DNA of 64,000 bases from Bifidobacterium asteroides (GTDB lineage: Bacteria; Actinomycetota; Actinomycetes; Actinomycetales; Bifidobacteriaceae): contig NZ_CP132384.1 of NCBI RefSeq assembly GCF_030758775.1, positions 930,001 through 994,000 on the forward strand, written 5' to 3'. The position numbers and the translations under genes are program-made. The notes beneath the pieces were generated by a model, which saw only the letters and a program-made list of their open reading frames with translations, was not told the origin of the DNA and did no database searches. Shown piece after piece: positions 1-9,216 of the stretch. Position 1 is the stretch's first letter. Each line of letters opens with the position of its first letter.

Positions 1-498
1 GGCGATCTGGGCAGTCTGGACGAGGACGGGTTCGTTCGGTTGACCGGCCGGCGCAAGGAGATCATCATCACAGCAGGGGGTAAAAACATTTCGCCGTCGT
101 TGCTGGAAACAGCCGTTGAACGTTCGCCCATCATCAGCCATTGCATGGTCATCGGGGACCGCAGGCCTTTCATTTCGGCCCTGATCACCCTGAATCTTGA
201 GGAGGTCAACAGGTGGTTGAGGGACCAGGGCGCTGAACCCTTGGACGATGCCGCTTCGGCTGGGGAGAACCCCATCATCCGCACGGAGATCGATCGTGCG
301 GTAGACGCGGCCAATGCTCAGGTCTCCCGGGCCGAGGGGATCCGTCGCTATCTGATTCTGGACCAGGACTTCACTCGTGAAAATGGACTGCTCACCGCAT
401 CATACAAGCCCCGTCGTCAGGAGGTTCTCAAGCGGTATGAAGACCAGATCGAGCAGAGGATCTATGCTCAAAGACCTGCGTCGGCTGGCTTGATGTAG
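1..498 (+). CDS. long-chain acyl-CoA ligase (AMP-dependent synthetase), C-terminal part, cut by window edge
   Basis: The gene enters from the left edge in an open frame, so only about the last 165 residues are visible. They carry the end of the adenylate-forming domain: GDLGSLDEDGFVRLTGRRKE, then the IITAGGKNISP motif that precedes the mobile C-terminal domain. This enzyme class activates fatty acids with ATP and CoA. The piece is clearly paralogous to the complete ligase at 5626-7608, which shares the same stretch (GRKKDVIITAGGKNVSP). Its last 31 bases overlap the end of the convergent lipoprotein gene on the other strand. Family assignment is firm; the acyl substrate cannot be told. Confidence 0.9.
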   Translation, partial: GDLGSLDEDGFVRLTGRRKEIIITAGGKNISPSLLETAVERSPIISHCMVIGDRRPFISALITLNLEEVNRWLRDQGAEPLDDAASAGENPIIRTEIDRAVDAANAQVSRAEGIRRYLILDQDFTRENGLLTASYKPRRQEVLKRYEDQIEQRIYAQRPASAGLM

Positions 499-2078
499 CC
501 TGTATCAATCAGAGCCGCCTTGAGATTGGAGGCTGAAACCGCAACCAGTGGCCTTGACAGGCGGCGCAGTTGCTTGCCGTCTTGGTTGACAGTCTGGATC
601 GTATCCATGGCTGGCACCTTGCCCTGGCTGTTGAGTCCGACACAGGCCTTGGCAATATCAGCCGCAAGCCCCTGTCTGTCCTCCAGACCAGTCATCCACT
701 GCCGTCCGTCCACGATTTGAGGGATGTTGTCGACGTAGGCGCCGTATCCACTGATGATGGGCCAGGCAGCGTGGTCGTCCGAGGGTGTGGAATCCTGAGT
801 CCTGCCCGTGCCCTGTGAAGGATCCGCCTGCGACCCCGTCGGATTCTGCGCTGTAGGACTCTGAGCGGGTTTGGGCACGCGATTCCGGTGCAGATCCTGG
901 CGACCGACCATGGATCCCACAATGCCTGATATTGAGATCTCTGGGTTGACGTCCGCTGAAGAACCCCGATATCCCAGATCCCCGAGCTCAGAGACCACAC
1001 CGGAAACAATGAAGTCGTTCATGGCCAGAATGCCGTCCACCTCGGTGTGGGTCTTGGCGCCATCGTTCATGGCCAGGCGGGTCGCCAGCTCTTTGCCGGT
1101 AGCCGAAGCGTCCTTGCCCGGATCGAAGGCGATCGCCTGCCAGTCCTTCTCGGTGCTGTCTGCCTTCAGAAGCCCCGAGGGGCTGACAGCCCGTCCATCC
1201 TTGAAGTAGGGCCCCAGCACCTGCCAGATTCCAGCGAAAGCCTGGGCGGGGAAGGAATGCTGTTCATCCTGATCCTCTTGCTGGTTCCGCTCAGCCTGGC
1301 CTGCTTCACCGCCCTTGTCAGCAGGGGATTCATCAGATGATGCATCAGTTGTCCGGTTCGGCAGCAGAATCTCGATGCGGCAGGGGTTGTCCTTGCTGGC
1401 CTTGTCCAGCTCCAGCTTGCTGGCCAGCTTGTCCGCCTGCATCTGACCAATGGCCCGTGCATCGGACAATTGCACGAACAGATCCGGCTGGATGCCCGGC
1501 ACTTGGTTGGCCAGCAGAACCACATGCATGCCGGCGCCCGAAGCCAGACGCAGAGACGAGACCAGACGTGCCCGCGCCTTGTCTTTGGAGTCGGCAACCA
1601 GAGACTTGCTGATATAGTCGCCATACTGGCGGGTAATGGAGTCAGGCGAGGTCATGGGTGCCACCACCAGTGTGGTCGGCTCTGAAGCCTTCCCGGTCTT
1701 GCGTTCTGAAAGACGGTTGACCAGGTAATCCTGCAGCTCCTTGCTCTGATCCTCCAGATTTCCGCTGGTGTAGGTGTCGATGTGTTTATCGGAAAGATGC
1801 TCCTTGGCCAGTGCTGCCTTGAGCTCAGGAACCAGCGCGGCCCACTTGTTGATGGGCGTGTGCTGGGAGAGCGTGATGCCGTCGGAGGGAGTGAAAATGG
1901 CCACCCGACCGGGGACATCAGCGGCCGCAGTGGTTCCCTGGCTCTGCGGGGCGCTCGGAGACTGCTGTCCACTGCCCGAGGCCGGACCACCGCAAGCAGC
2001 AGCCGAGGCTACCATGGCCAGGCCTGCCAGCAGGGCCAGCAAGCTGGACAAACGCCGTGCAAAGCCGGTCTTCTTCAC
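468..2078 (-). CDS. putative periplasmic-binding-type lipoprotein (sugar ABC substrate-binding-like)
   Basis: A 536-residue exported lipoprotein. The GTG start at 2078 was chosen because GGAG lies about 8 bases upstream and it places a clean signal peptide first: basic VKKTGFARR, a hydrophobic run, then the lipobox LAMVASAAAC with the acylated Cys. An ATG further upstream (2231) would bury the signal peptide. The mature part resembles type 1 periplasmic binding proteins: VAIFTPSDG near the start, VDGILAMNDFIVSGVVSELG as the second-lobe turn, and a C-terminal strand with VQTV-like residues. Two long polar Ser/Gln/Pro/Glu-rich inserts (around residues 250-290 and 400-430) are unusual. No transporter genes lie beside it, so the ligand is unknown. 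It overlaps the end of the convergent ligase by 31 bases. Confidence 0.7.
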   Translation of the reverse strand: MKKTGFARRLSSLLALLAGLAMVASAAACGGPASGSGQQSPSAPQSQGTTAAADVPGRVAIFTPSDGITLSQHTPINKWAALVPELKAALAKEHLSDKHIDTYTSGNLEDQSKELQDYLVNRLSERKTGKASEPTTLVVAPMTSPDSITRQYGDYISKSLVADSKDKARARLVSSLRLASGAGMHVVLLANQVPGIQPDLFVQLSDARAIGQMQADKLASKLELDKASKDNPCRIEILLPNRTTDASSDESPADKGGEAGQAERNQQEDQDEQHSFPAQAFAGIWQVLGPYFKDGRAVSPSGLLKADSTEKDWQAIAFDPGKDASATGKELATRLAMNDGAKTHTEVDGILAMNDFIVSGVVSELGDLGYRGSSADVNPEISISGIVGSMVGRQDLHRNRVPKPAQSPTAQNPTGSQADPSQGTGRTQDSTPSDDHAAWPIISGYGAYVDNIPQIVDGRQWMTGLEDRQGLAADIAKACVGLNSQGKVPAMDTIQTVNQDGKQLRRLSRPLVAVSASNLKAALIDTGYIKPADAGL

Positions 2079-2285
2079 GTTCGCTCCTTCGTTCCGACAG
2101 GGCCTGACTCTGGCCGGGTCCCGAGCAACCATTCTATGGGCTCTCGGGCAGGAGCGTATGAAGGGTCGATGTTTCGCGTACACGGTCCTCGCTGATGGGA
2201 CAGACAGTGAAGGCGGATCTGAAAAGATCAACCGCCTGCAATAACCGTCCGCAATGGCAAAAGGCGGGTGTTTTTCTTTGATCTG

Positions 2286-3545
2286 CTAGTCTGCTTTGGC
2301 CGCCTTGTGTCCCTTGGCCCCTGCGGCACCTGAAGACATACGCTCGGCAAGAGCATGGTCCAAGGCGTCCATGAACCCTTCGGTGTCCAGCCAAGGCTGA
2401 TCAGGACCTACCAGACTGGCAAGATCCTTGGTCATGCGACCGGAGCGAACGGTCTCGATGACCACGGATTCCAGTGTTTGCGCGAACTCGGCCACCTTGG
2501 GTGTCTCATCCAGCCGCGCCCGCTGCTTGAGTCCGCCGGTCCAGGCGAAAATGGAGGCGATCGGGTTGGTGGAGGTGGTTTCCCCCTTGAGCCAGCGCCG
2601 GTAATGCCTGGTCACGGTCCCATGGGCGGCCTCGGCTTCAACGGTCTGCCCGTCGGCCGTCATCAGCATGGAGGTCATGAGGCCAAGAGACCCGAACCCC
2701 TGAGCAATTGCATCGGACTGGACATCGCCGTCGTAGTTCTTGCAGGCCCAGACGTAGCCGCCCTGCCACTTGAGCGAGGAGGCCACCATGTCGTCGATCA
2801 GCCGATGCTGGTATGTCAGTCCTTCTTGCTCGAACCGGCTCTGGTATTCCTGCTCGTAGACCTGGGCGAAAATATCCTTGAACCGGCCGTCATAGGCCTT
2901 GAGGATGGTGTTCTTGGTGCTCAGGTAGACCGGATAGTGCCTCTGCAGGGCGTAGTTGAAGCAGGAGCGGGCGAAGTCGCGGATGGAGTCGTCGAGGTTG
3001 AACTGTACCTGGGCCACGCCTGGACCTGGGTAGACGGTCACCTCCCGTGTCACCGGGTCGCTCCCGTCTTCAGGAGTGAAGACGACGCTGAGCTTTCCCG
3101 GCCCCGGAACGGTGAAATCAGTGGCCTGGTATTGGTCGCCGAAGGCATGTCGGGCCACTACGATGGGCTTTGACCACCCGGGAACCAGCCGGGGGATGTT
3201 ATCGATGACGATGGGCTCGCGGAAGATGGTTCCGCCAAGAATGTTGCGGATGGTGCCGTTGGGCGACTTCCACATGCGCTTGAGACCGAATTCCTTCACC
3301 CTGGCCTCGTCCGGGGTAATGGTGGCGCACTTGACGCCCACGTGCTCGCGCTGAATGGCCTGGGCCGCCTGCACGGTGACCTTGTCGTCGGTGGCGTCCC
3401 TGTTGCGGATGCCCAGGTCGTAATAGTCCAGGTTCACGTCCAGATAGGGCAGAATCAGCCGTTCCTTGATCATTTTCCAGATGACCCTGGTCATCTCGTC
3501 ACCGTCGAGCTCGACGATGCGTCCTTTCACGGCGATCTTGTCCAT
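2286..3545 (-). CDS. icd: NADP-dependent isocitrate dehydrogenase
   Basis: A 419-residue protein of the eukaryote-like homodimeric isocitrate dehydrogenase type. It converts isocitrate to 2-oxoglutarate and CO2 with NADP+, supplying NADPH and the glutamate skeleton. The start [20 protein letters not shown], the substrate-loop region [15 protein letters not shown], the metal-binding stretch [19 protein letters not shown] and the nucleotide-loop segment [11 protein letters not shown] are all typical. Length matches the family. A run of Ala/Gly/Lys closes the protein. It is monocistronic, separated from the neighbouring lipoprotein gene by about 200 bases on one side and from the divergent guaB3 by about 160 on the other. 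Confidence 0.95.
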   Translation of the reverse strand: MDKIAVKGRIVELDGDEMTRVIWKMIKERLILPYLDVNLDYYDLGIRNRDATDDKVTVQAAQAIQREHVGVKCATITPDEARVKEFGLKRMWKSPNGTIRNILGGTIFREPIVIDNIPRLVPGWSKPIVVARHAFGDQYQATDFTVPGPGKLSVVFTPEDGSDPVTREVTVYPGPGVAQVQFNLDDSIRDFARSCFNYALQRHYPVYLSTKNTILKAYDGRFKDIFAQVYEQEYQSRFEQEGLTYQHRLIDDMVASSLKWQGGYVWACKNYDGDVQSDAIAQGFGSLGLMTSMLMTADGQTVEAEAAHGTVTRHYRRWLKGETTSTNPIASIFAWTGGLKQRARLDETPKVAEFAQTLESVVIETVRSGRMTKDLASLVGPDQPWLDTEGFMDALDHALAERMSSGAAGAKGHKAAKAD

Positions 3546-3708
3546 GGCGGCCTCCTATCGGTCGGCGGGTCGGGGGCCGGATCCTGCTCCCGGTGCCGCA
3601 GTTGCGCTTGCGAACTGTTCTATCCCAAGTTTGTTACTCTCTGTTCCCAGGCTCGTAACTCGTTCGTAGCACGCCGGAGCGTCATCATGAGGCGCTAGGC
3701 TGGCAGAC

Positions 3709-4833
3709 ATGACACAGGATATCGAAATCGGTCTCGGCAAGAAGGCCACGGTGGCCTACACGCTCGATGATGTCTCCATACTCCCCTCCAGAAGGACCCG
3801 GGATCCCCAGGATGTCTCCACAGCCTGGCAGGTGGATGCCTACGAGTTTGACCTGCCCTTGCTGGCGGCGCCCATGGACTCGGTGACCAGCCCTGAGACG
3901 GCCATTGCTCTGGGACGATTGGGTGGACTGGGCGTGCTGGACCTGGAGGGGCTGTGGACCAGATACGAGGATCCGCGCCCCCAGCTGGATCGGATCGCCC
4001 ATGCCTCGCCGGAGCAGGCGACCGGGGTCATTCAGGAGGCCTACCGGGAACCGGTCAAGGCGGAGCTGATCACCCGCCGTCTGCAGGAGATCCGCAAGGC
4101 CGGGGTCACGGTGGCCGGAGCCCTGTCCCCTCAGCGCACCCAGGAGTTCTATACCACAGTGGTCGATGCGGGCGTGGACCTCTTCGTGATCCGAGGAACA
4201 GCGGTCTCGGCCGAACACGTCTCCACCAGCCATGAGCCTTTGAATCTGAAGAAGTTCATCTACGACCTGGACGTTCCGGTCATCGTCGGAGGGGCCGCCA
4301 CCTACCAGGCTGCCCTGCATCTGATGCGCACCGGTGCCGCCGGGGTGCTGGTCGGGTTCGGCGGGGGAGCCTCCTCCACCGATTCCGCCACCATCGGAAT
4401 CCAAGCGCCTATGGCCACTGCCATCTCGGATGTGGCCGAGGCGCGTCGCGACTACTTGGACGAGTCGGGCGGACGTTACGTTCAGGTCATCGCCGACGGG
4501 GAGACCGGTACCTCGGGTTCCTTCGTCAAGGCCTTGGCCATGGGGGCCGACGCGGTCATGCTGGGCACGCCCCTGGCCAAGGCTACGGAGGCTCCCGGCC
4601 AGGGCATGCACTGGGGGGCCGAGGCTCATCATCCCGAACTGCCAAGGGGTCGCAGGGTCCAGGTCGGCCAGGTGGGGAGCTTGGAGCGCATACTCTTCGG
4701 TCCCAGCGACCGCACCGACGGCAGTCTGAATCTGATCGGGGCGCTTCGCCGGGCCATGGCTTCCACCGGTTATGTGGATGTCAAGAACTTCCAGAAGTGC
4801 CGTGTGGCAGTGACCCCCGGCCCCCGCTGCTGA
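3709..4833 (+). CDS. guaB3: GuaB3-type IMP dehydrogenase-related protein
   Basis: A 374-residue (beta/alpha)8-barrel protein of the IMP dehydrogenase/GMP reductase family. It has the family start (KATVAYTLDDVSILPSRRTR), the AAPMDSVTSPETA strand and the Gly-rich phosphate-binding loop GAAGVLVGFGGGASS. It lacks the CBS-domain pair of true GuaB. The size and the absent CBS insert fit the actinobacterial GuaB3 group, annotated as IMPDH-related, whose exact reaction I would not assert. The ATG at 3709 gives the conserved N-terminus. A strong hairpin at 4875-4917 ends the unit. Confidence 0.88.
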   Translation: MTQDIEIGLGKKATVAYTLDDVSILPSRRTRDPQDVSTAWQVDAYEFDLPLLAAPMDSVTSPETAIALGRLGGLGVLDLEGLWTRYEDPRPQLDRIAHASPEQATGVIQEAYREPVKAELITRRLQEIRKAGVTVAGALSPQRTQEFYTTVVDAGVDLFVIRGTAVSAEHVSTSHEPLNLKKFIYDLDVPVIVGGAATYQAALHLMRTGAAGVLVGFGGGASSTDSATIGIQAPMATAISDVAEARRDYLDESGGRYVQVIADGETGTSGSFVKALAMGADAVMLGTPLAKATEAPGQGMHWGAEAHHPELPRGRRVQVGQVGSLERILFGPSDRTDGSLNLIGALRRAMASTGYVDVKNFQKCRVAVTPGPRC

Positions 4834-4874
4834 GCAGAACAGGGCATTCACGGTCCATTTATCCACAATCTGTC

Positions 4875-4917
4875 TAAAGGCCGGTCCAGGTTGACCACAT
4901 TCCTGAACCGGCCTTTA
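4875..4917 (+). terminator. hairpin downstream of guaB3
   Basis: Sixteen-base arms at 4875-4890 and 4902-4917 (starting TAAAGGCCGG) pair with a single mismatch around an 11-base loop. It lies 41 bases after the guaB3 stop. There is no clear T tract, so it may work as an intrinsic or merely RNA-stabilising stem. Confidence 0.6.
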
Positions 4918-5032
4918 CAATCCCTCAGCGCATTCCTACTCTGGACGTATTCGCTGTCGTTGCGTCGGTTGCCCAGTGCGCCTCGCCGGCATGGGAGGGG
5001 GGACAAGCACATCGGAGTGCGAGGAGAGAAGT

Positions 5033-5587
5033 ATGACGGAGTATATGGATCTGGCACCGGTCTGGGATCAAGATCAAGCAACCGAGGAGTCGGCAGAACA
5101 GGAGAATGGCGGTTGGTGGCCGTCTACCTGTACGCAGGTGCCGCTGGGACTTGGCGACATCAATCTGACCGTGCGAACGGTCAACTTCATTCGGCCGGGG
5201 GATGCTGCCGGGCATGAGGGTCTGTCTGCGGATCTCAAGCGTATTCTTGTCAATCTGTGCGCCTTGGCATCCAGGGTCTTCGATGTGTTGCGGGGTCGTT
5301 TGCCTATGAAGAGCCTGGACCGTGTGCTCAACCGCGTCTGCATGGAACGATTGGCCCTGCTGGCCCAGTTGCTGCGGGATCGGCATCTGGGCATGGTCCG
5401 CACGGCGGATCATGTCGGCATGACATACCTGCCGCTGATTCCTAAACTGGTCGAGCTCTACCGCGTAGACCGTGACCGGTACGAAACCACCATCGGATTT
5501 CTGGTCGGCGAGCGCACAGTGCTGACCAACCTGATCGTCGCCAGAAGCGGTTCGCGCTGGGTTTGCGTCCGCTTCGACATGGGCTAG
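5033..5587 (+). CDS. Rv3235-family (DUF6459-like) protein
   Basis: A 184-residue cytoplasmic protein of unknown function. The ATG at 5033 follows GGAGAGAAGT. The first 45 residues are acidic and variable. The remainder resembles the actinobacterial Rv3235 family: a helix with a RGRLPMKSLDRVL turn, then strands that close with the family-typical ending SGSRWVCVRFDMG. In other actinobacteria this family is found near secA; here it lies between guaB3 and an acyl-CoA ligase, whose likely start lies about 40 bases downstream. Family call is from memory of the fold pattern and is moderate; no enzymatic residues are evident. Confidence 0.6.
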   Translation: MTEYMDLAPVWDQDQATEESAEQENGGWWPSTCTQVPLGLGDINLTVRTVNFIRPGDAAGHEGLSADLKRILVNLCALASRVFDVLRGRLPMKSLDRVLNRVCMERLALLAQLLRDRHLGMVRTADHVGMTYLPLIPKLVELYRVDRDRYETTIGFLVGERTVLTNLIVARSGSRWVCVRFDMG

Positions 5588-5625
5588 GCGGCGGCTTTGG
5601 CGGGGTGACCCATATGATGGTGGGT

Positions 5626-7608
5626 ATGTTGCGTGAATATACGGTCGAGCTTCAACACCCGACGACGGACAAGGACACCATCTATTCACTCCTGGCAAAA
5701 CGCACCGCCCGCGATCCTGAGGAGCTGGTTGCCCAGTGGCAGGATCCCATGACCCGAAACTGGCACGATGTCAAGGCAGGGCAGATGTCCGCACGGGTAC
5801 GCGCCGTGGCCAAGGGCTTGATGGCCCTGGGCGTGGAAAAGGGCAGTACCGTGGTCATCTACGCCTCCACCAGTTACGACTGGGGGGTCACAGACTTCGC
5901 CTGCGCTGCCATCGGGGCGGTCTCTGTGCCCATCTATGAGACCGACTCGCCCAACCAGGCCCAGAAGATCGTCCAGGACGTGGACTGTGTCCTGGCCTTT
6001 GCCGGCGACTCTGAGCACGCGCAGATCCTGGAGCAGGTCCGGGGGTCCTCGCCCAAGCTCAAGTACGTCTTCAATTTCGAAGCCGGGGGCTTGAACGCAG
6101 TCAGTGAATTCGGCCAGGGGATAGAAGACGAGCGCCTGGATCAGGCCATCGCCCAAGTCAAGGCCGACGATCTGGCCACCATCGTCTACACTTCGGGCTC
6201 AACTGGTGAGCCCAAGGGCGCCATGCTCTCCAACCGGAACTTCGTCCACATCGTCTTCGTGGGCTGGGATGTGCTCTACCACATGCTGGCAGCGCCCTCC
6301 CGCCTGATGCTCTTCCTGCCCCTGGCCCACTGCTTCGCCCGCTACATCCAGTATGTGGCCATCGGTGCCCAGGGCGTGGTCGGGTACGTCTCCAACGCCA
6401 AGCATCTGCTGACCGACCTGCGCACCTTCCGGCCCACCTATCTGCTGGGCGTGCCCCGCGTCTTCGAAAAGGTCTACAACGCCGCCTCGCAGAAGGCCGG
6501 CACAGGCTTGGCCGGCAAGGTCTTCGCCAAGGCCACCAAGCACTTCATCAAGTGGTCCAAGGACGAGCAGGAGGGGAGCGGCCATTCGCCGCTGACACGC
6601 TTGGCCCACGCCTTCTACACCAAGACAGTCGGCAATACGATCGAGTCCGCTCTGGGTTCCAACCTGAGCTACCTGGCCTGCGGCGGCGCGCCCATGAATG
6701 CCGACCTGGCCCACTTCTTCAACGGGATCGACGGCATCACCTTCATTCAGGGCTACGGGATGACCGAGACGGCGGCCCCCTGCATCGTCAACTTCGAGGA
6801 CGCCAATGAGGTTGGGTCGGTCGGCCGCCCTGGCTCGGGCATTACGGTCAGGCTGAGCGACGACGATGAGCTCCTGGTCAAGGGCCCCAGCGTCTTCATG
6901 GGCTATTACCACCAGCCCGAGCTTGATTCCACCGTGCTCGATAAGGACGGCTGGCTGCACACCGGAGATCTGGCCCAGATCGACGACCAGGGCTTCGTCT
7001 TCATCACTGGCCGCAAGAAGGATGTCATCATCACCGCCGGCGGCAAGAACGTGAGTCCGGCGCCTTTGGAGGATGTCATCAGCACCTGCCCCATAGTCTC
7101 CCAGGCCGTGGTCGTGGGCGACGGCAGGCCCTTTGTGGGCGCCCTGGTCACCCTGGATGCCGGGATGCTGAAGTCCTGGCTGACCTCCCAGGGCCTGGAC
7201 GCTGACATGAGCATGGAGCAGGCCAGCCATAACGAGGCCATCCATGCTTTCATCCAGCAGTATGTGGACAAGGCCAACTGCAACGTCTCGCGGGCCGAGT
7301 CGGTGCGCAAGTTCCTGGTGCTGGACAAGGACTTCAGCCAGGAGGACGGCACCCTGACCCCCAGCCTGAAGGTCGTGCGCCCCGAGGTGCTCCGCCAGTA
7401 TGCCGAACTCGTGGACAAGGTCCTCTATGCCCCCAGGACGCCTGCCAAGCCGGCCGCCAAGGAGAACGACATCGTCAGCAGGGCTCGGACCACCATGAGC
7501 GACTCCCTGGCCAGCATGACCGGACGCATGCGTGATGTCCGCCAGGAGGAGGAAGCGGCCCCGGAGGACGAGAAGGACGGCCGCGACGGCCGGGATGACG
7601 AGGAGTAA
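5626..7608 (+). CDS. long-chain fatty-acid--CoA ligase (FadD15-like)
   Basis: A 660-residue adenylate-forming enzyme that activates long-chain fatty acids to acyl-CoA in an ATP-dependent reaction. Visible motifs are the P-loop TIVYTSGSTGEPKGAMLSN, the A5 motif IQGYGMTETAAP, the A7 motif GWLHTGDLAQIDDQGFVFIT and the A8 hinge GRKKDVIITAGGKNVSP. After about residue 595 an acidic, charged tail (ending EDEKDGRDGRDDEE) extends past the enzyme core. I prefer the ATG at 5626, where GGTGGG precedes it; ATGs at 5614/5617 are also possible, and 5563 would overlap the previous gene. def starts 3 bases after its stop, so the two are probably co-transcribed. Confidence 0.92.
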   Translation: MLREYTVELQHPTTDKDTIYSLLAKRTARDPEELVAQWQDPMTRNWHDVKAGQMSARVRAVAKGLMALGVEKGSTVVIYASTSYDWGVTDFACAAIGAVSVPIYETDSPNQAQKIVQDVDCVLAFAGDSEHAQILEQVRGSSPKLKYVFNFEAGGLNAVSEFGQGIEDERLDQAIAQVKADDLATIVYTSGSTGEPKGAMLSNRNFVHIVFVGWDVLYHMLAAPSRLMLFLPLAHCFARYIQYVAIGAQGVVGYVSNAKHLLTDLRTFRPTYLLGVPRVFEKVYNAASQKAGTGLAGKVFAKATKHFIKWSKDEQEGSGHSPLTRLAHAFYTKTVGNTIESALGSNLSYLACGGAPMNADLAHFFNGIDGITFIQGYGMTETAAPCIVNFEDANEVGSVGRPGSGITVRLSDDDELLVKGPSVFMGYYHQPELDSTVLDKDGWLHTGDLAQIDDQGFVFITGRKKDVIITAGGKNVSPAPLEDVISTCPIVSQAVVVGDGRPFVGALVTLDAGMLKSWLTSQGLDADMSMEQASHNEAIHAFIQQYVDKANCNVSRAESVRKFLVLDKDFSQEDGTLTPSLKVVRPEVLRQYAELVDKVLYAPRTPAKPAAKENDIVSRARTTMSDSLASMTGRMRDVRQEEEAAPEDEKDGRDGRDDEE

Positions 7609-7611
7609 GCA

Positions 7612-8094
7612 GTGGCGATTCGTACAATCAGAGTGGTTCCAGATCCGGTTTTGCGCACCCCCTGCGATCCAGTGACCAGCATCACCCCGGCTGTGCGCAG
7701 TCTGGTGCGTGACCTGGTAGACACCGTGGACGACCCGGGCCGGGCCGGCCTGTCGGCCAACCAGATCGGCGTGGGCCTGCGTGTCTTCTCCTACAACATC
7801 GGCGGCAAGGTGGGCTACATCATCAATCCGGTCATCGACAAGACCTCCGGCGAGCAGTATGGCGAGGAGGGGTGCCTGTCCCTGCCCAACCTCTGGTATC
7901 CGACCAGGCGGGCCGACTACGCCCGAGCCCACGGCATCGACTTGGACGGCAAGACGGTGACTCTTGAAGGCCATGGCATCATGGGGCGGATGATCCAGCA
8001 CGAGTGCGACCATCTGGACGGCCATGTCTATGTGGATCGGCTGGAGAGCGACGTTCGCCGCAAGGCCATGCAGCAGCTCAGATCAGCCAGGTAG
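7612..8094 (+). CDS. def: peptide deformylase
   Basis: A 160-residue metalloenzyme that removes the formyl group from nascent polypeptides. All three active-site motifs are present: [10 protein letters not shown] (motif 1), EGCLSLPN with the metal-binding Cys (motif 2) and the HExxH-type HECDH helix (motif 3). It starts with GTG three bases after the ligase stop, so it is probably translated by reinitiation or coupling. A hairpin lies just after its end at 8110-8138. Confidence 0.95.
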   Translation: MAIRTIRVVPDPVLRTPCDPVTSITPAVRSLVRDLVDTVDDPGRAGLSANQIGVGLRVFSYNIGGKVGYIINPVIDKTSGEQYGEEGCLSLPNLWYPTRRADYARAHGIDLDGKTVTLEGHGIMGRMIQHECDHLDGHVYVDRLESDVRRKAMQQLRSAR

Positions 8095-8109
8095 GCAGAG
8101 GGCGAACGC

Positions 8110-8138
8110 GATACCCGAGGTCATTGGCCTCGGGTATC
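8110..8138 (+). terminator. perfect hairpin after def
   Basis: Eleven-base perfect arms GATACCCGAGG (8110-8120) and its complement (8128-8138) flank a 7-base loop, 15 bases after the def stop. No T run follows. It probably separates def from the rpsB operon. Confidence 0.6.
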
Positions 8139-8319
8139 ATGGTAATTCGGCGTGTCATTGCGCAGGTCTGCTGTCACGGGCGGGCAAGCGCGCCAAGAGT
8201 ATTCCCGAACGCACGCCGCAAATTCGCGCCATGTCCGCGACGTCCTGTGTCGGTCGGCTCCTCGGAGTTGCACGCAGGTGCACATGGCCAGGCAATAACC
8301 GACAATGAAAGGTACGGAC

Positions 8320-9189
8320 ATGGCACAGATCACCATGAGCGAAATGCTGAAGGCCGGCGTCCACTTCGGACACCAGACCCGTCGTTGGAACCCCAAGATG
8401 AAGCAGTACATCCTGATGGAGCGCAACGGCATCCACATCATCAACCTCTTCAAGTCGCTCGGTCTGATCGACAAGGCCTATGACTTCATCAAGCAGACCG
8501 TGGCCCACAACGGCACCGTGCTCTTCGTGGGGACCAAGAAGCAGGCCCAGGAGGCCATCAAGGCCCAGGCCACCCGGGTGAACATGCCCTACGTCTCCGA
8601 GCGCTGGCTGGGCGGCATGCTGACCAACTTCCAGACCGTGACCAAGCGGGTCGGCCGCTTGAAGGAACTGGAGGAGATGGACTTCGACGACGTGCACGGC
8701 TCGGGGCTGACCAAGAAGGAGCTCCTGCTCCTGCGGCGCGAGAAGGACAAGCTGGAGCGCCAGCTGGGCGGCATCCGCAACATGAACCGCACCCCTTCGG
8801 CCCTGTTCGTGGTCGACATCAACAAGGAGGCCCTGGCGGTCTCCGAGGCCAACAAGCTGGGCATTCCGGTGGTGGCCCTGGTGGACACCAACACGGATCC
8901 TGAGCTCGTCACCTACCCCATTCCGGCCAACGACGATGCCATTCGCGGCGTCGAGCTGCTGACCAGGCTGATGGCCGATGCCGTGGCCGACGGTCTGCTG
9001 GAGCGCTCCGGCAAGGCCGCCAAGACCGAGGAGGCCTCCGACCAGCCCATGGCCGAGTGGGAGAAGAACCTGCTGGAGAACAAGGACGGACAGCCGCAGG
9101 AGCAGGCCCAGGAGACCGCCCAGGCTCCCCAGGCCGAGCAGCCTGCGCAACCGCAGCAGGAGACCCCCGCTGCTGATCAGGCCGCCTGA
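8320..9189 (+). CDS. rpsB: 30S ribosomal protein S2
   Basis: A 289-residue S2 protein with the conserved start [20 protein letters not shown] and the [12 protein letters not shown] and [14 protein letters not shown] segments. S2 binds the 30S head-body junction. The ATG at 8320 matches the conserved N-terminus and has GAAAGG upstream; an ATG at 8305 is less likely. The last 50 residues form a Glu/Gln/Ala/Pro-rich tail common in bifidobacterial S2 proteins. About 225 bases of non-coding leader precede it, long enough for an mRNA leader, though I could not assign a structure. tsf follows 27 bases later. Confidence 0.97.
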   Translation: MAQITMSEMLKAGVHFGHQTRRWNPKMKQYILMERNGIHIINLFKSLGLIDKAYDFIKQTVAHNGTVLFVGTKKQAQEAIKAQATRVNMPYVSERWLGGMLTNFQTVTKRVGRLKELEEMDFDDVHGSGLTKKELLLLRREKDKLERQLGGIRNMNRTPSALFVVDINKEALAVSEANKLGIPVVALVDTNTDPELVTYPIPANDDAIRGVELLTRLMADAVADGLLERSGKAAKTEEASDQPMAEWEKNLLENKDGQPQEQAQETAQAPQAEQPAQPQQETPAADQAA

Positions 9190-9216
9190 AATCTGGCGTC
9201 TAGATAGGAGAGTTTC

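Noticed and set aside
2232-2285. Terminator between icd and the lipoprotein gene
   Set aside because: CCGCC/GGCGG with a loop of over 20 bases followed by TTTTTCTTT on the plus strand, where no gene needs it; too weak.
2355-3173. Open plus-strand frame opposite icd
   Set aside because: Antisense shadow of a certain gene; composition is of a non-coding frame.
3685-4866. Open minus-strand frame opposite guaB3
   Set aside because: Shadow of the IMP dehydrogenase-type gene; no recognisable domain.
6199-8025. Long open frame of about 600 codons on the minus strand opposite the acyl-CoA ligase and def
   Set aside because: It is His/Gly/Asp-rich with no domain, and is the mirror of high-GC codon usage in two well-identified genes on the plus strand.
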